Positions 50,033 through 58,122 of a DNA stretch of 64,000 bases are shown here, in pieces. Numbering within the stretch: position 1 is the first letter of the stretch; every line of letters begins with the position of its first letter. This DNA is from DALYJJ01 sp031969915 (lineage in GTDB: Bacteria > Acidobacteriota > Terriglobia > Bryobacterales > Bryobacteraceae). The notes under the pieces were generated by a model. The model searched no databases, had not been told where the DNA came from, and was given only the letters and a program-made list of their open reading frames with translations. The DNA is taken from assembly GCA_031969915.1 (NCBI GenBank), contig DALYJJ010000013.1, forward strand, positions 1 to 64,000, given 5' to 3'. Both the position numbers and the translations under genes were made by a program.

Positions 50033-52084
50033 ATGACCGCATACAAGCGTTCTTTTTTGTTGGCGTCGGTCGTGTTGGCCGCAGCCGCCGCGGGCTTGGG
50101 GCAGGATTCGGCCTCGCCGGCGGCCCGGCCGGAGTCGAAGAAGGCCGCGGCCTATTTTCACTACTCGATGGGGCACATCTATAGTGAGTTGGCCGAGCAG
50201 TTTCCCAAGGAAAACTTCGCGCAGCGGGCCATCGAACACCTCAAGCAGGCGATCAAAGCGGATCCCGCCTCCACCGCCGCGACCGGCGAACTGACGGAAC
50301 TCTACATCCGCACCGGCCAGATTCGGGCCGCCGCCGTGGAGGCCGAAACGGCCATCCAGCAGAACCCCGACAACCTGAGCGCGCGCCGTATTCTGGCGGG
50401 CCTCTACACGCGCATGATCGGCGATTCGCAACAGGGCCGGATCAACGAACGGATGTTGAAGCAGGCCATCGAGCAATACACCCGGATCACCGATAAGGAC
50501 TCCACGGACGGCGACTCGTGGCTCATGCTCGGCCGCCTGCACAAGGTGGCCCAGAATTCGGTGGACTCCGAGAAGGCCTACAAGAAGGCGCTGGAGCTCG
50601 ATCCGGAGAACGAAGAGGCGATGAGCGGCCTGGCCATGGTCTACGCCGACCTGGGCGACAACAAGCGGGCCACGGATTTGCTGCGCAAGGTGTCGGAAAA
50701 GAATCCGAATCCGCGCACCCTTACCGCGCTGGCCGGTTTGTACGAGCAGATGCGCGAGTACGCGCTGGCCGCCGAGGCGCTGAAGCGCACCCTCAAGGCC
50801 GTGCCCGATAACCCGGAGATCAAGCGCGCCCTCGGCCAGAACCTCCTCTATAGCGATCAATTCGACGAAGCGATCAAGGTCTACCAGGAACTGGTGGAGG
50901 ACGATCCGAAGGACACGCAAAGCTGGCTTCGCCTCTCGCAGATCTACCGGCAGCAGCGCAAGTTCGACCGGGCGCGCGAAACCTCCGCCAAGGCCAGGGC
51001 CCTGGCGCCGAACGACGTCGAAGTCCGCTTCAACGACGTCAGCGTGCTCGAAGCGGAAGGCAAGACCCAGGAAGCCATCGCCACCCTCAAACAGGTTCTG
51101 ACGGAGACCGCGAAGAAGAATTACACCGCGGCGGAGAAGAACAACCGCGCGATTCTGTTGGAGCGGCTGGCGAACATGTACCGCGGCGCGGAACAGGTCG
51201 ACCCGGCGGTGGAAGTCTTCCGCTCGGTCGCCGAGTTGGACCCCGACCTCGGCGCCCGCGCCTCGGCGCAGATCGTCGAGACCTACCGCCTCGGGAAGCA
51301 GTACCAGAAGGCAGACCAGGAGTCCGCCGCGGCGGTGACCAAGTATCCCGAGGACCGCACGGTGAAAACGGTGCGGGCTTCCGTGTTGGCGGAAGTGGGC
51401 AAGCCGAAAGAGGCCGTCGCGCTGCTCGCCACGCTGCTCGACGGCAAGGGCGACCGCGAAGTGCATCTCGCCATCGCCCAGATTCACGAGCGCACCAAGA
51501 ACTACGCGGAGATGAGCAAGAGCCTCGACGCCGCGCAGAAACTCTCCGGCAACAAGGAAGAGCAGGAGGCCGTGGCCTTCATGCGCGGCGCCATGCTCGA
51601 GAAGATGAAGAAGTTCGACGAGGCGGAAGCGGAGTTTCGCAAGATCCTGGCGGCCAACCCGGATAGCGCCTCGGTGTTGAACTATCTCGGCTACATGCTC
51701 GCCGATCGCGGTGTGCGCCTGAACGAAGCGAAGGAGATGATCCAGAAAGCCGTCGACCAGGAGCCGCACAACGGCGCGTATCTCGACAGCCTCGGCTGGG
51801 TCTACTTCCGCCTCGGGAACCTTGAGCAGGCCGAACGCTACCTGCGCCAGTCGCTCGAGCGCATCACCAGGGACCCCACCGTGCACGACCATCTCGGCGA
51901 TGTGCTCGCCAAGCAGGGCAAGTACAAAGAGGCCGTCTCGCAGTGGGAGATCGCGCTCAAGGAGTACCACGGCGGGTCGGCCAACGACCACGACCCGGCC
52001 GAGTTGGCCAAAATCCAGAAAAAGCTGGAAGGCGCGAAAGTGCGCCTCGCCAAAGAGGGCGCCTCGCGGGAAAAACGCCCCTGA
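50033..52084 (+). CDS. exported TPR-repeat protein
   Basis: This is a 683-residue exported protein with a signal peptide (SFLLASVVLAAAAAGLGQ). At least ten TPR units occupy residues 40-660; well-formed examples are SWLMLGRLHKVAQNSVDSEKAYKKALELDPENEEAMSGLAMVYADLGDNKRA, LAALYEQMREYALAAEALKRTL and YLDSLGWVYFRLGNLEQAERYLRQSLE. The LGYMLADRGVRLNEAKEMIQKAVDQEPHNGAYLDSLGWVYFRLG stretch is a known hallmark of TPR proteins in Acidobacteriota and Deltaproteobacteria. It probably scaffolds protein complexes in the periplasm or outer membrane. A TATACT -10 lies at 49994-49999. The start at 50033 begins the signal peptide; a longer frame to 49844 is not supported. Confidence 0.87.
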   Translation: MTAYKRSFLLASVVLAAAAAGLGQDSASPAARPESKKAAAYFHYSMGHIYSELAEQFPKENFAQRAIEHLKQAIKADPASTAATGELTELYIRTGQIRAAAVEAETAIQQNPDNLSARRILAGLYTRMIGDSQQGRINERMLKQAIEQYTRITDKDSTDGDSWLMLGRLHKVAQNSVDSEKAYKKALELDPENEEAMSGLAMVYADLGDNKRATDLLRKVSEKNPNPRTLTALAGLYEQMREYALAAEALKRTLKAVPDNPEIKRALGQNLLYSDQFDEAIKVYQELVEDDPKDTQSWLRLSQIYRQQRKFDRARETSAKARALAPNDVEVRFNDVSVLEAEGKTQEAIATLKQVLTETAKKNYTAAEKNNRAILLERLANMYRGAEQVDPAVEVFRSVAELDPDLGARASAQIVETYRLGKQYQKADQESAAAVTKYPEDRTVKTVRASVLAEVGKPKEAVALLATLLDGKGDREVHLAIAQIHERTKNYAEMSKSLDAAQKLSGNKEEQEAVAFMRGAMLEKMKKFDEAEAEFRKILAANPDSASVLNYLGYMLADRGVRLNEAKEMIQKAVDQEPHNGAYLDSLGWVYFRLGNLEQAERYLRQSLERITRDPTVHDHLGDVLAKQGKYKEAVSQWEIALKEYHGGSANDHDPAELAKIQKKLEGAKVRLAKEGASREKRP

Positions 52085-52138
52085 CGCGCCGTCCGCCTTT
52101 CGTCGAACCGCCGGGCGACGGTACGATGGTACTTCCCC

Positions 52139-52831
52139 ATGCTCGTCTCTCTCGGTGGAGTGTGCCAACTCGCGGCCCTGACGGCCCTGCTTTCCGATCT
52201 TCCCGCGCCCGCGCCGCCGCCTCCCGCTGACGGCGTGAACGCCGTCCCCAAGGTCATCAATCCCCTCACCGGCGCCATCGGACAAATCCAGAACGGCGTC
52301 TACACGCCGCTCACCTCCCAACAGCGCGCCCAGTTGTGGTGGCGGACGAACGTCTGGGGCCCCGGGCCCATCGGGCGCGCGTTCTTCACCGCTTTGCCCG
52401 ATCATCTGGAGGAGACGCCCAGCGAGTGGGGCACCGGCGCTCCCGGTTATGGACGCCGCGTCCTGTCGCGCTACGGCCGCTTCGCCGTTCAGAACTCCAT
52501 CGACGCCGCGGGCTCCTGGGCCATGGGCCTCGACCCCCGCTACGTTCGCTGCCCCTGCTCGGGATTCTGGCGCCGCTCCTGGCACGCCTTCCACATGAAC
52601 TTCCTCGCCTACAACAATGAGGGCAAGAAACGTTTGGCCGTTCCGCGCCTCGCCGGCGAGTACGGCGGCATGATCGCCGTGGTCGCGATGTGGTACCCGA
52701 ACCGGCTCGACCCGCTCAAGGAAGGCGTCCGCCAGGGACACCAGCAGGTGATCTACGCCGCTTTCTCCAACCTGATTCGCGAATTCTGGCCGGAACTCAC
52801 ACGCCCGCTTCGCAAGCTCAGGCGGCCGTAA
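52139..52831 (+). CDS. conserved hypothetical protein (230 aa)
   Basis: This protein has no recognised domain. A short hydrophobic N terminus (MLVSLGGVCQLAALTALLSDLPAPA) may be a signal or anchor, then a proline-rich linker. The main part contains INPLTGAIGQIQNGVYTPLTSQQRAQLWWRTNVWGPGPIGRAFFTALPDHLEETPSEWG, YGRRVLSRYGRFAVQNSIDAAGSWAMGLDPRYVRCPCSGFWRR and EYGGMIAVVAMWYPNRLDPLKEGVRQGHQQV. The repeated Arg/Trp and the CPCSGFW stretch look like functional residues, but I cannot name a family. The gene lies between a TPR protein and coaD; a TACGAT -10-like site precedes it. Confidence 0.72.
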   Translation: MLVSLGGVCQLAALTALLSDLPAPAPPPPADGVNAVPKVINPLTGAIGQIQNGVYTPLTSQQRAQLWWRTNVWGPGPIGRAFFTALPDHLEETPSEWGTGAPGYGRRVLSRYGRFAVQNSIDAAGSWAMGLDPRYVRCPCSGFWRRSWHAFHMNFLAYNNEGKKRLAVPRLAGEYGGMIAVVAMWYPNRLDPLKEGVRQGHQQVIYAAFSNLIREFWPELTRPLRKLRRP

Positions 52832-52861
52832 AGCAAGGTACAATCGAAGGACATCAATCCG

Positions 52862-53365
52862 GTGGCCACGCAGCCGACCAGCATCACCGCCATCTACCCG
52901 GGCTCGTTCGACCCCATCACCAATGGGCACCTCGATCTCATTTCCCGGGGCGTGAAGATTTGCGACCGCCTCATCGTCGCGGTTCTGCGGAACGAACAGA
53001 AGCTACCGCTTTTCACCGTGGAAGAACGCGCCGAAATGCTTCGGGAAGTGACGCACCGCTTTCCGTCCGTGGAGGTGGATTCGTTCGACGGTCTCCTGGT
53101 GGATTACGCCGCGCACATGAAGGCCACGGTGATCCTCCGCGGGATTCGCGCCATCTCCGATTACGAAGGCGAACTGCAGATGGCGCTCATGAACCGGCGC
53201 CTGAGGCCGGAGATCGAGACCGTCTTCATGATGGCCGGCGAGCAGTACTCGTTCATCAGCTCCCGGCTGGTCAAGGAAGTCATCCGGTTGGGTGGCGACA
53301 TCACCGGGATGGTCCCGCCGCCGGTACAAGTACGGCTCAAGAATCGCATTTTGGGAGTGAAGTAA
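52862..53365 (+). CDS. coaD: phosphopantetheine adenylyltransferase
   Basis: CoaD makes dephospho-CoA from phosphopantetheine and ATP. The 167-residue sequence shows YPGSFDPITNGHLDLI, NEQKLPLFTVEERAEML, GLLVDYAAHMKATVILRGIRAISDYEGELQMALMNRRL and the C-terminal ISSRLVKEVIRLGGDITGMVPP, with SSRLVKE in place of the common SSTLVKE. Length is normal. The start is GTG at 52862; AAGGA lies about 12 bases upstream and a TACAAT -10-like site about 20 bases upstream. An aminotransferase gene begins directly at its stop. Confidence 0.96.
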   Translation: MATQPTSITAIYPGSFDPITNGHLDLISRGVKICDRLIVAVLRNEQKLPLFTVEERAEMLREVTHRFPSVEVDSFDGLLVDYAAHMKATVILRGIRAISDYEGELQMALMNRRLRPEIETVFMMAGEQYSFISSRLVKEVIRLGGDITGMVPPPVQVRLKNRILGVK

Positions 53366-54550
53366 TTGCAGACGATGAGTGACCTGGCCGAACGCATCGG
53401 CCGCATCAGTGTTTCCTCCACCATGAAAGTCGCCGCCGACGCCGACCGCCTGCGGCGCGAAGGCGTGGACGTCATCGACTTCGGCGCGGGAGAGCCCGAC
53501 TTCCCGACCCCCGATAACATCAAGCGCGCTGCCATTGCCGCCATCGAGAAGAACTTCACCAAGTACACGCCCGCCGGCGGCACCCAGGAGCTGAAGGAAG
53601 CCATCTGCTGGCGCCACGCCGCGGACTACGGAACCAACTACGCGCCCAACGAGTGCATTGTGTCGGTCGGCGGCAAGCACATCATCTTCAACCTGATGCA
53701 GGTGCTCGTGGAGGCCGGCGACGAAGTGGTGATCCCGGTCCCCTATTGGGTCACCTACAAGGATGTTGTCAACTACGCCGGCGGCAAGTGCGTTTTCGTC
53801 GACACCGATGAGGCTGAGGGCTTCACCCTCACCGCGGCGATGATCGAGCCGCACCTCACCGAGCGCACGAAGATGGTGATCATCAACTCGCCCTCCAACC
53901 CGAGCGGCGCGGTGATCGATCGCCAGGAGTTCGAGAAGATCTTCCAGCTCACCGCGAAGCGCAACATCTGGTTGATGACCGACGAGTGCTACTGCCGCTT
54001 CCTCTACGACAGCGAGCCCTATTCGATCGCCGCGCTCCCCGGCGCGAAGAACAGCGTGGTGGTCGCCGGCTCGCTTTCGAAGACCTACGCCATGACCGGC
54101 TGGCGGATCGGCTTCGGGCTCGCGCCCGCCCCGGTGGTCTCGGCGATCAACAAGCTCCAGAGCCATTCCACGTCGAACCCCACCTCCATCGCCCAGAAAG
54201 CCGCCGTGGAGGCGCTCCGCGGACCCCAGGACTCCGTCGGCGTCATGCTCGCCGAATACCGCCGCCGCCGCGACTACGTCCTCGAGCGGCTCCGCGCGAT
54301 TCCCGGCATTCAGAGCGCCGAGCCGCGCGGCGCCTTCTACGCCTATCCGAACATCGGCGGCGTACTCGCGAAGAACGGAATCAAGGGCGCGATGGAGTTC
54401 GCCGAGCGGCTGCTCGCCGAAGCCCATGTCGCCGTGGTCCCCGGCGAAGCGTTCGGCACCGGCCACCACGTGCGGATCTCCTACGCCGCCTCCATGGAGG
54501 ATCTGGCGAAGGGACTCGACCGCATCCGCGACTTCTGCTCGGCGAAGTGA
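53366..54550 (+). CDS. class I/II aminotransferase (aspartate-type)
   Basis: This is a 394-residue fold-type I PLP enzyme of the aspartate/tyrosine aminotransferase class. Seen are the N-terminal arm SSTMKVAADADRLRREGVDVIDFGAGEPDFPTP, the KYTPAGGTQELKEAI region, the cofactor-contacting NSPSNPSGAV, DECYCRFLYD and the PLP lysine in SLSKTYAMTGWRIGF (about residue 235). The C-terminal Arg is in GHHVRISYA. The likely reaction is glutamate/oxaloacetate transamination, with prephenate also possible. TTG 53366 begins right after the coaD stop, 8 bases after GGGAG. ATG 53375 is an alternative. Confidence 0.93.
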   Translation: MQTMSDLAERIGRISVSSTMKVAADADRLRREGVDVIDFGAGEPDFPTPDNIKRAAIAAIEKNFTKYTPAGGTQELKEAICWRHAADYGTNYAPNECIVSVGGKHIIFNLMQVLVEAGDEVVIPVPYWVTYKDVVNYAGGKCVFVDTDEAEGFTLTAAMIEPHLTERTKMVIINSPSNPSGAVIDRQEFEKIFQLTAKRNIWLMTDECYCRFLYDSEPYSIAALPGAKNSVVVAGSLSKTYAMTGWRIGFGLAPAPVVSAINKLQSHSTSNPTSIAQKAAVEALRGPQDSVGVMLAEYRRRRDYVLERLRAIPGIQSAEPRGAFYAYPNIGGVLAKNGIKGAMEFAERLLAEAHVAVVPGEAFGTGHHVRISYAASMEDLAKGLDRIRDFCSAK

Positions 54551-54552
54551 CC

Positions 54553-55350
54553 ATGGTCCGGAAGCTCGCGCCGTCGTTCTTTGAGAAAGTCTGGGGGGCC
54601 CACCGGCTGGCCCCCTGGTTCGCCGACACCGAAGCCAAGATCGGCGAGGTGTGGTTTCACGACCGCGAACGGCTGCCGCTGCTTCTCAAGTTCATCTTCA
54701 CCACCGAGCACCTGAGCGTTCAGGTGCACCCGGACGACGACTACGCAGGCGTGCACGAAAACTCCAACGGCAAGACCGAGATGTGGCACATCCTGCGCGC
54801 CGAACCGGGAGCGGCCATCGCGCTCGGATTCAAGGAGAACCTTCCCCCGGACCGGTTGCGCCAGGCCGCAATCTCCGGAGAGATCGAGCGCCTTCTCAAC
54901 TGGGTGCCCGTGCAGCCCGGCGAAACCTACTTCGTCTGCGCGGGCACGGTCCACGCCATCGGCGCGGGAATCGCGCTCGCCGAGATCCAGCAATACTCCG
55001 ACGTGACCTACCGCCTCTACGACTACGGCCGCCCGCGCGAGTTGCATCTGGACAAGGGCTGCGCCGTCACCGTCATGCGCCCCCATCCCGGCTCGGCCAT
55101 CGCGATCCCGCTGGGCGGCGGACTCGAACGCCTGGTCGCCAGCGCCTTCTTCGTGACCGACCGGCTCAACCTCGACGGCGAACAGCGCATCGAGCCCGCC
55201 GCGAACGGCACCGACGCCTGGATTGCGATCGAAGGAACCGGAACCATCGCCGGCGAGCCCTTCCGCCCGGGTGAGGTCTTCCTCGCCGACGGGCCCGTCA
55301 CTCTGCAGGGCCGCGCCGTCCTGCTCCGCACCGCCGCGCCCCTCGCCTGA
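54553..55350 (+). CDS. manA: mannose-6-phosphate isomerase (type I-like)
   Basis: This 265-residue cupin interconverts fructose-6-P and mannose-6-P, feeding GDP-mannose. Metal-binding residues occur in the HLSVQVHPDD motif (QVHPDDDYA), the downstream E in KTEMWHIL, and the later VCAGTVHAIGAGIALAEIQQYSDVTYRLYDY. At 265 residues it is shorter than classical ManA, as in the short type found in many bacteria. ATG 54553 is 2 bases after the previous stop; GTG 54547 in the same frame overlaps that stop as GTGA. It is coupled to the aminotransferase gene. Confidence 0.93.
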   Translation: MVRKLAPSFFEKVWGAHRLAPWFADTEAKIGEVWFHDRERLPLLLKFIFTTEHLSVQVHPDDDYAGVHENSNGKTEMWHILRAEPGAAIALGFKENLPPDRLRQAAISGEIERLLNWVPVQPGETYFVCAGTVHAIGAGIALAEIQQYSDVTYRLYDYGRPRELHLDKGCAVTVMRPHPGSAIAIPLGGGLERLVASAFFVTDRLNLDGEQRIEPAANGTDAWIAIEGTGTIAGEPFRPGEVFLADGPVTLQGRAVLLRTAAPLA

Positions 55351-55351
55351 A

Positions 55352-55525
55352 CTACCCCATGCCCAGTTCGTCGGCCAGTTCCAACGGCGATCCACAAGTC
55401 CGGCAAATCACGGCCGTGCAGTCTCCGCACACCAGCGGATCATTCACCGGCGCCGCGCAGCGGCCGCAGTAATAGGCCGGCCGCGGCTCGGGCGGCTCGT
55501 TTCTCGGGGTCTCTTCGCCGGTCAT
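55352..55525 (-). CDS. 57-residue zinc-ribbon protein
   Basis: This very short gene reads from ATG 55525 to TAG 55352. After an acidic, proline-rich N terminus it has four pairs of close cysteines: CGRC (residues 20-23), CGDC (33-36), and CRTC (41-44), giving six cysteines in three CxxC pairs. That is a double zinc-ribbon pattern. It ends with LELADELGMG. The protein is small, soluble and likely binds zinc and a nucleic acid or protein partner. The stop lies one base past the stop of manA on the opposite strand. I judge it real because the CxxC spacing and the codon choice are coherent. Confidence 0.6.
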   Translation of the reverse strand: MTGEETPRNEPPEPRPAYYCGRCAAPVNDPLVCGDCTAVICRTCGSPLELADELGMG

Positions 55526-55559
55526 GTTGATAGACTAAGGATAGTTGTTCAACGTGCGG

Positions 55560-56792
55560 ATGTCTCTCCGTCTGGCGGCGTTTTCCCTTTGTTCCGGCCT
55601 CCTGTTTCTGGTTGGTTGCGGTGACGAACCCGCGCCCGCGGCCCCCGTGGGAGAGGCCTACGTGGGCCCCATCCAGCTTGAGTTGAAGGCCGAACTGACG
55701 CCCAAGTCCCAAGTGGCCGCCGTCGCCAAACACGGTGAGCGCGTTGCTCTGGTGCAGCGCCGCCGCCGTTTCGCGCGCGTCCGCACCGGGGACGGGCGCG
55801 AAGGTTGGGTGGACGCCCGCAACCTGATGCGGCCCGCTCAGATGGCGGAGTTGCGTGCCCTCTGGGCCAGCGCCGCGAAACTGCCTTCCATGGGATCGGC
55901 CACCGTCTGGAGTACCCTCAACGTGCACACCGCGCCGAACCGCCTCGCACCCACCTTCGTTCGCATCCCGGAGAAAGGCACCGTGGACGTGGTGTGGGCG
56001 ATGGTCGCGCCCCGCGCCGCCTATGAAGATCCCGGCATCGATCCACCGTCGAAGAAAGCCCCTCCTTCGCGCCCCAAAAAGAAGAAGAACGAGCCGAAGA
56101 TCCCGCCGCCGCCGATGCCCCCCGCACCCCCGCTTCCCTCCGAATGGGAGGCGCTCTCAAAGAACGTGCCGCCCGAAGGTCTGGAAAGCGCCCCGAGACC
56201 GGCCGCGCCCGGCGTGGCTATGGACGAGTGGTCGCTCGTGCGCTTGAGCGACGGCAAGGCCGGCTGGGCGCTCTCGCGTCCGCTCCAGTTGGCGGTCCCC
56301 GACGAAGTCGCGCAGTACGCCGAGGGCAAACGCATCACCTCGTACTTCCCCTTGTCCAGCGTCAGTGACGGCGGCGTCGAGAAGCATCACTATTTGTGGA
56401 CTACCATCGGTTCCCGCAACGAATCGCATCACTTCGACAGCTTCCGCATTTTCGTCTACAACCCCCGCCGCCACCGCTACGAAACGGCCTACATTGAGCG
56501 CGGCGTCAAGGGCTACTTTCCGGTTCTGGTCACCCGCGACGGCGCCACTAAATTCTCCCTGCTCCTCGAAGACGCGAGTGGGAGTGTCGTGCGGAAGACC
56601 TATCGATTTCAAGGCTACCGGGTGCAGTTGACGGACAAGGCCGCGGCGGCCATCCCCGCCGTGATTCCCACCGGCGAACAGCTTGCTTCCCTGGGGTTCC
56701 CCGATGCGCCGCCCGAGCTCGCCCCGAAAAGCCTCTTCCAGCGCCTGGGCGACAGAGCCACGGCGTGGCGGAAGCGGATCTTCGGCCGCTGA
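55560..56792 (+). CDS. SH3-domain lipoprotein
   Basis: This protein of about 410 residues has a lipoprotein signal with lipobox LVGC (Cys about residue 20). Two SH3-like segments follow: about residues 38-90 (AVAKHGERVALVQRRRRFARVRTGDGREGWVDARNL) and about 115-210 (STLNVHTAPN, a proline/lysine linker rich in KKKKNEPK and PPPP, then SLVRLSDGKAGWALSRPL). A C-terminal beta region follows (about 235-360, WTTIGSRNESHHFDSFRIFVYNPRRHRYETAYIER). It probably binds peptidoglycan or cell-wall material. ATG 55560 is used; GTG 55554 lies better relative to AAGGA. A GC-rich hairpin follows the gene. Confidence 0.8.
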   Translation: MSLRLAAFSLCSGLLFLVGCGDEPAPAAPVGEAYVGPIQLELKAELTPKSQVAAVAKHGERVALVQRRRRFARVRTGDGREGWVDARNLMRPAQMAELRALWASAAKLPSMGSATVWSTLNVHTAPNRLAPTFVRIPEKGTVDVVWAMVAPRAAYEDPGIDPPSKKAPPSRPKKKKNEPKIPPPPMPPAPPLPSEWEALSKNVPPEGLESAPRPAAPGVAMDEWSLVRLSDGKAGWALSRPLQLAVPDEVAQYAEGKRITSYFPLSSVSDGGVEKHHYLWTTIGSRNESHHFDSFRIFVYNPRRHRYETAYIERGVKGYFPVLVTRDGATKFSLLLEDASGSVVRKTYRFQGYRVQLTDKAAAAIPAVIPTGEQLASLGFPDAPPELAPKSLFQRLGDRATAWRKRIFGR

Positions 56793-56819
56793 ACACCGCC
56801 GGCCCCCTAAAACGCGAAC

Positions 56820-56847
56820 GGGGCGGAACCCTTGCGGGCCCCGCCCC
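56820..56847. terminator. GC-rich hairpin between convergent genes
   Basis: A seven-base stem, GGGGCGG (56820-56826) with CCGCCCC (56841-56847) and a fourteen-base loop, lies between the convergent SH3 lipoprotein and small secreted protein genes. No long T tract follows on either strand, although a TTTT lies six to ten bases past it on the minus strand. It may act as a bidirectional terminator. Support is structural only. Confidence 0.4.
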
Positions 56848-56875
56848 CTCGTCTACCCTCCGAGCAGGGTGACGA

Positions 56876-57295
56876 TCACTCCGCCGCAATCAGCGGAATC
56901 ATGGCGATCACCGGCGCGCCGCCTTCGTGCTTGATCCGGGCTCGCTCGCCCGAGATGAGCTGCCGGTTCGGGGTTCCGCCGGACAGGCCCACTTGCGAAA
57001 GCGCTTTCCGGCCATCGCTGAACGCGTAGAACTTGAGGCAAGCGCACGACTGGCGCGGCTCGTCGGTGAACTGTGCGACCATCGCCGCCACCTTCGGCAG
57101 TTCCGCGTTGCGGATGGTGATCCGCGCAGGTCCCGCCCCATAGTCAACCCGGACCTGGTACTCGCCCGCGGGCATCTGGCGCCCGTCCACGTCGAACGCG
57201 AAGGGGATGTTCGCCTTCAGCGTGGCGGCCGGTAATTGGCTGGCGCCCAGGAGCAGGCCCAGGGTCGCGGTCAACAGTGTGGTTGTGCGGTTCAT
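56876..57295 (-). CDS. small secreted hypothetical protein (139 aa)
   Basis: This exported protein has a signal peptide (RTTTLLTATLGLLLGASQLPA). The mature part begins ATLKANIPFAFDVDGRQMPAGEYQVRVDY and later has ARITIRNAELPKVAAMVAQFT and CACLKFYAFSDGRKALSQVGL. The NIPFAFxVxGxxxPAGEYxV pattern recurs in secreted acidobacterial proteins of unknown function. ATG 57295 is preferred because GGAGG lies 8 bases upstream; ATG 57301 sits too close, and a longer frame to 57412 lacks support. It diverges from the ribosomal-protein cluster. Confidence 0.8.
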   Translation of the reverse strand: MNRTTTLLTATLGLLLGASQLPAATLKANIPFAFDVDGRQMPAGEYQVRVDYGAGPARITIRNAELPKVAAMVAQFTDEPRQSCACLKFYAFSDGRKALSQVGLSGGTPNRQLISGERARIKHEGGAPVIAMIPLIAAE

Positions 57296-57484
57296 GTTCA
57301 TCTTCCTCCCTCTCGTTTTTCGCTCTCTTCGGACGGCGGAAGTAAATGCACGACAGAGGCCGCGAGCTAAGTGGTTGATATCCCGTTCCGGCGCGACTGC
57401 GGGCAGAACCATACGGATAATCTCGTGAACCTTCCGGTTTGTTCCGGCACGGCCGGACCCACACCCGCCGCCGTTGCCCTCGGT

Positions 57485-57514
57485 TTGACACCCCCTCTCC
57501 CCGCGCCCTATACT
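57485..57514 (+). promoter_or_regulatory. sigma-70 promoter of the rpmH cluster
   Basis: TTGACA (57485-57490) and TATACT (57509-57514) are separated by 18 bases, close to the sigma-70 consensus and the best such match I saw in the window. The -10 ends 79 bases before the rpmH start, leaving a leader of about 70 bases. The rest of the 298-base gap (57296-57593) holds nothing else that I can identify, and no cluster of DnaA boxes. Confidence 0.75.
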
Positions 57515-57593
57515 GAAGTTTGCCGGGGCCCTCGCCCCGCCACTCTATTTGTGTGTGCGGTTCGGGTTGTTCGCCCGCCTGCCGAGGTAGAAG

Positions 57594-57761
57594 ATGCCAC
57601 AGCGTACATTTCAGCCAAACAATCGCAAACGGGCGAAGAAGCACGGGTTTCGCGCGCGGATGAAGAGCAAGGATGGCCGCGCGGTTCTGGCGCGCCGCCG
57701 CGCGAAAGGCCGCAAGAAGCTGTCCGTCAGCGACGAGAGAGCCGTCCGCCACGCCGCCTGA
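57594..57761 (+). CDS. rpmH: 50S ribosomal protein L34
   Basis: This gene for the 55-residue ribosomal protein L34 is too short for a 60-residue ORF cut-off. The sequence begins PQRTFQPNNRKRAKKHGFRARMKSKDGRAVLARRRAKGRKKLSV, matching the very conserved L34 signature (TFQPNNRKRxKxHGFRxRM and GRxVLxxRRxKGRxxLSV). A C-terminal tail (SDERAVRHAA) is slightly longer than usual. GAGG lies 6 bases before ATG 57594. A strong promoter lies upstream. rnpA begins inside it in another frame. Confidence 0.98.
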   Translation: MPQRTFQPNNRKRAKKHGFRARMKSKDGRAVLARRRAKGRKKLSVSDERAVRHAA

Positions 57762-58122
57762 GGTTGCACGCCCGTTCCCGAAAGAGCGGCGGATCCTTCG
57801 GTCCACGGAGTTTCGCAAGGTCTATGACCAGGGTTGGCGGTTTTCGGGCCCCCTGTTTCTCGCCTTCTGCCTTCATGTCCCCGGCCTCGATGGACCCAAA
57901 GTCGGTTTTACCGCTCCCCGTGCACTCGGCCGGAGCGTGGTCCGAAATCGGATCAAGCGCCGGATGCGCGAAGCCGTCCGCCTGCATCTCTCTGAAGTGG
58001 GGACGGAATGGGAGATCGTAGTCAATCCGCGTCGCTCTGCCCAGCAGGCGGACTTCTCCACTCTGGAGCGGGAAGTCCTGCGCCTCTTCGCCCGCTGCAA
58101 CGCGTCGTCCTCGGCGCCCTGA
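57673..58122 (+). CDS. rnpA: ribonuclease P protein component
   Basis: RnpA is the protein subunit that helps RNase P RNA process tRNA 5' ends. The core begins KERRILRSTEFRKVYDQGWRFSG and includes PKVGFTAPRALGRSVVRNRIKRRMREAVRLHL, the RNR signature, and EIVVNPRRSA. The only usual start codon in frame is ATG 57673, which lies inside rpmH, so 89 bases are shared in different frames and the protein has an N-terminal extension of about 35 residues (149 in total against the usual 110-130). That extension is Ala/Arg-rich and not family-like. A similar rpmH/rnpA overlap is known in Thermus. The end overlaps yidD. Confidence 0.92.
   Translation: MAARFWRAAARKAARSCPSATREPSATPPEVARPFPKERRILRSTEFRKVYDQGWRFSGPLFLAFCLHVPGLDGPKVGFTAPRALGRSVVRNRIKRRMREAVRLHLSEVGTEWEIVVNPRRSAQQADFSTLEREVLRLFARCNASSSAP

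Noticed and set aside
49868..52930. Minus-strand open frame of about 1020 codons opposite the TPR gene
   Set aside because: It mirrors the TPR repeats in antisense, has low-complexity composition and no family match; it overlaps miaA and other real genes.
57296..57593. Possible chromosome origin beside rpmH
   Set aside because: rpmH often lies near oriC, but here only one weak DnaA-box-like sequence (TTATCCGTA, complement of 57412-57420) is seen, and dnaA is absent.
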